Below, piece after piece: positions 31,771 through 31,847 of a stretch of DNA of 31,847 nucleotides. A model generated the notes under the pieces. It saw only the letters and a program-made list of their open reading frames with translations. It made no database searches and was not told the DNA's origin. The translations under genes were made by a program, and so were the position numbers. The stretch is from assembly GCA_964464145.1 (NCBI GenBank), contig CAYXFB010000028.1:1-31847 (forward strand), in the 5' to 3' direction. Source of the DNA: UBA5399 sp964464145 (GTDB taxonomy: Bacteria; Bacillota; Clostridia; Christensenellales; Christensenellaceae). Position 1 is the first letter of the stretch; every line of letters begins with the position of its first letter.

Positions 31771-31847
31771 ATGCGCCTGCGGCGGGCGAATTCCGCGCGG
31801 AGGCGCGGGTATAGGGTTGGTCGCGGGCGGGAAAGACGGGTTCCGAC
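31771..31847 (+). other. GC-rich end of the window with a degenerate repeat start
   Basis: It begins with ATGCGCCT, the start of a fourth repeat unit, and then diverges into GC-rich sequence. No gene can be supported within the 77 bases available. Confidence 0.4.

Overview
The window most likely comes from an anaerobic Gram-positive bacterium of the class Clostridia (Bacillota). The sequence shows strong GGAGG-type ribosome binding sites, intrinsic terminators with T-tracts, a soluble multimeric [FeFe]-hydrogenase, an O2-sensitive glycyl radical enzyme and clostridial gene cassettes (YtrA/ABC, DUF6320, DUF4037/DUF4125). Isoleucine is written mainly as ATA although many genes are GC-rich. A Christensenellales-like lineage is a guess only.

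Layout. (1) 1-55: 3' part of a tRNA-Thr and its terminator. (2) 231-4165: a YtrA/GntR regulator, an ABC ATPase and permease, a CoA-dependent acyltransferase-like protein and a zinc-ribbon membrane protein (DUF6320 type), as one operon. (3) 4279-5404, minus strand: a pair of half-size chromate transporters. (4) 5512-7609, minus strand: an ECF sigma factor and its DUF4179 anti-sigma-like membrane partner. (5) 7870-13475: a three-gene [FeFe]-hydrogenase operon in which the NuoF-like subunit is fused to a GltD/NfnB-like NADPH-FAD module, followed by an OmpR-type response regulator whose phospho-acceptor Asp is Glu. (6) 14309-14467: a MITE-like hairpin element, then a 64-residue Cys-rich protein. 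(7) 14754-15374: a long AT-rich leader with a strong promoter. (8) 15375-28987: a sugar-utilisation locus: a ribose-type ABC importer with two different permeases, two SDR dehydrogenases, a Gfo/Idh/MocA oxidoreductase, a BadF/BcrA-type sugar kinase, a YbiW/PflD-like glycyl radical enzyme with its activase, a DeoR regulator and a NagB-like protein. (9) 29030-31461: a TPR - DUF4037 - DUF4125 cassette of unknown function. (10) 31459-31770: tandem 97-bp repeats, each carrying a terminator-like hairpin.

How the parts work together. The hydrogenase operon probably links H2, ferredoxin, NAD(H) and, through the fused module, NADP(H). The sugar locus reads as uptake, oxidation/reduction, phosphorylation and radical C-O cleavage. 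By similarity to E. coli YbiW/PflD, 1,5-anhydro-sugar phosphates are the leading substrate hypothesis. The two most interesting systems are the fused hydrogenase with its atypical response regulator and the glycyl-radical sugar locus. The TPR-DUF4037-DUF4125 cassette and the terminal repeat array are good secondary candidates.
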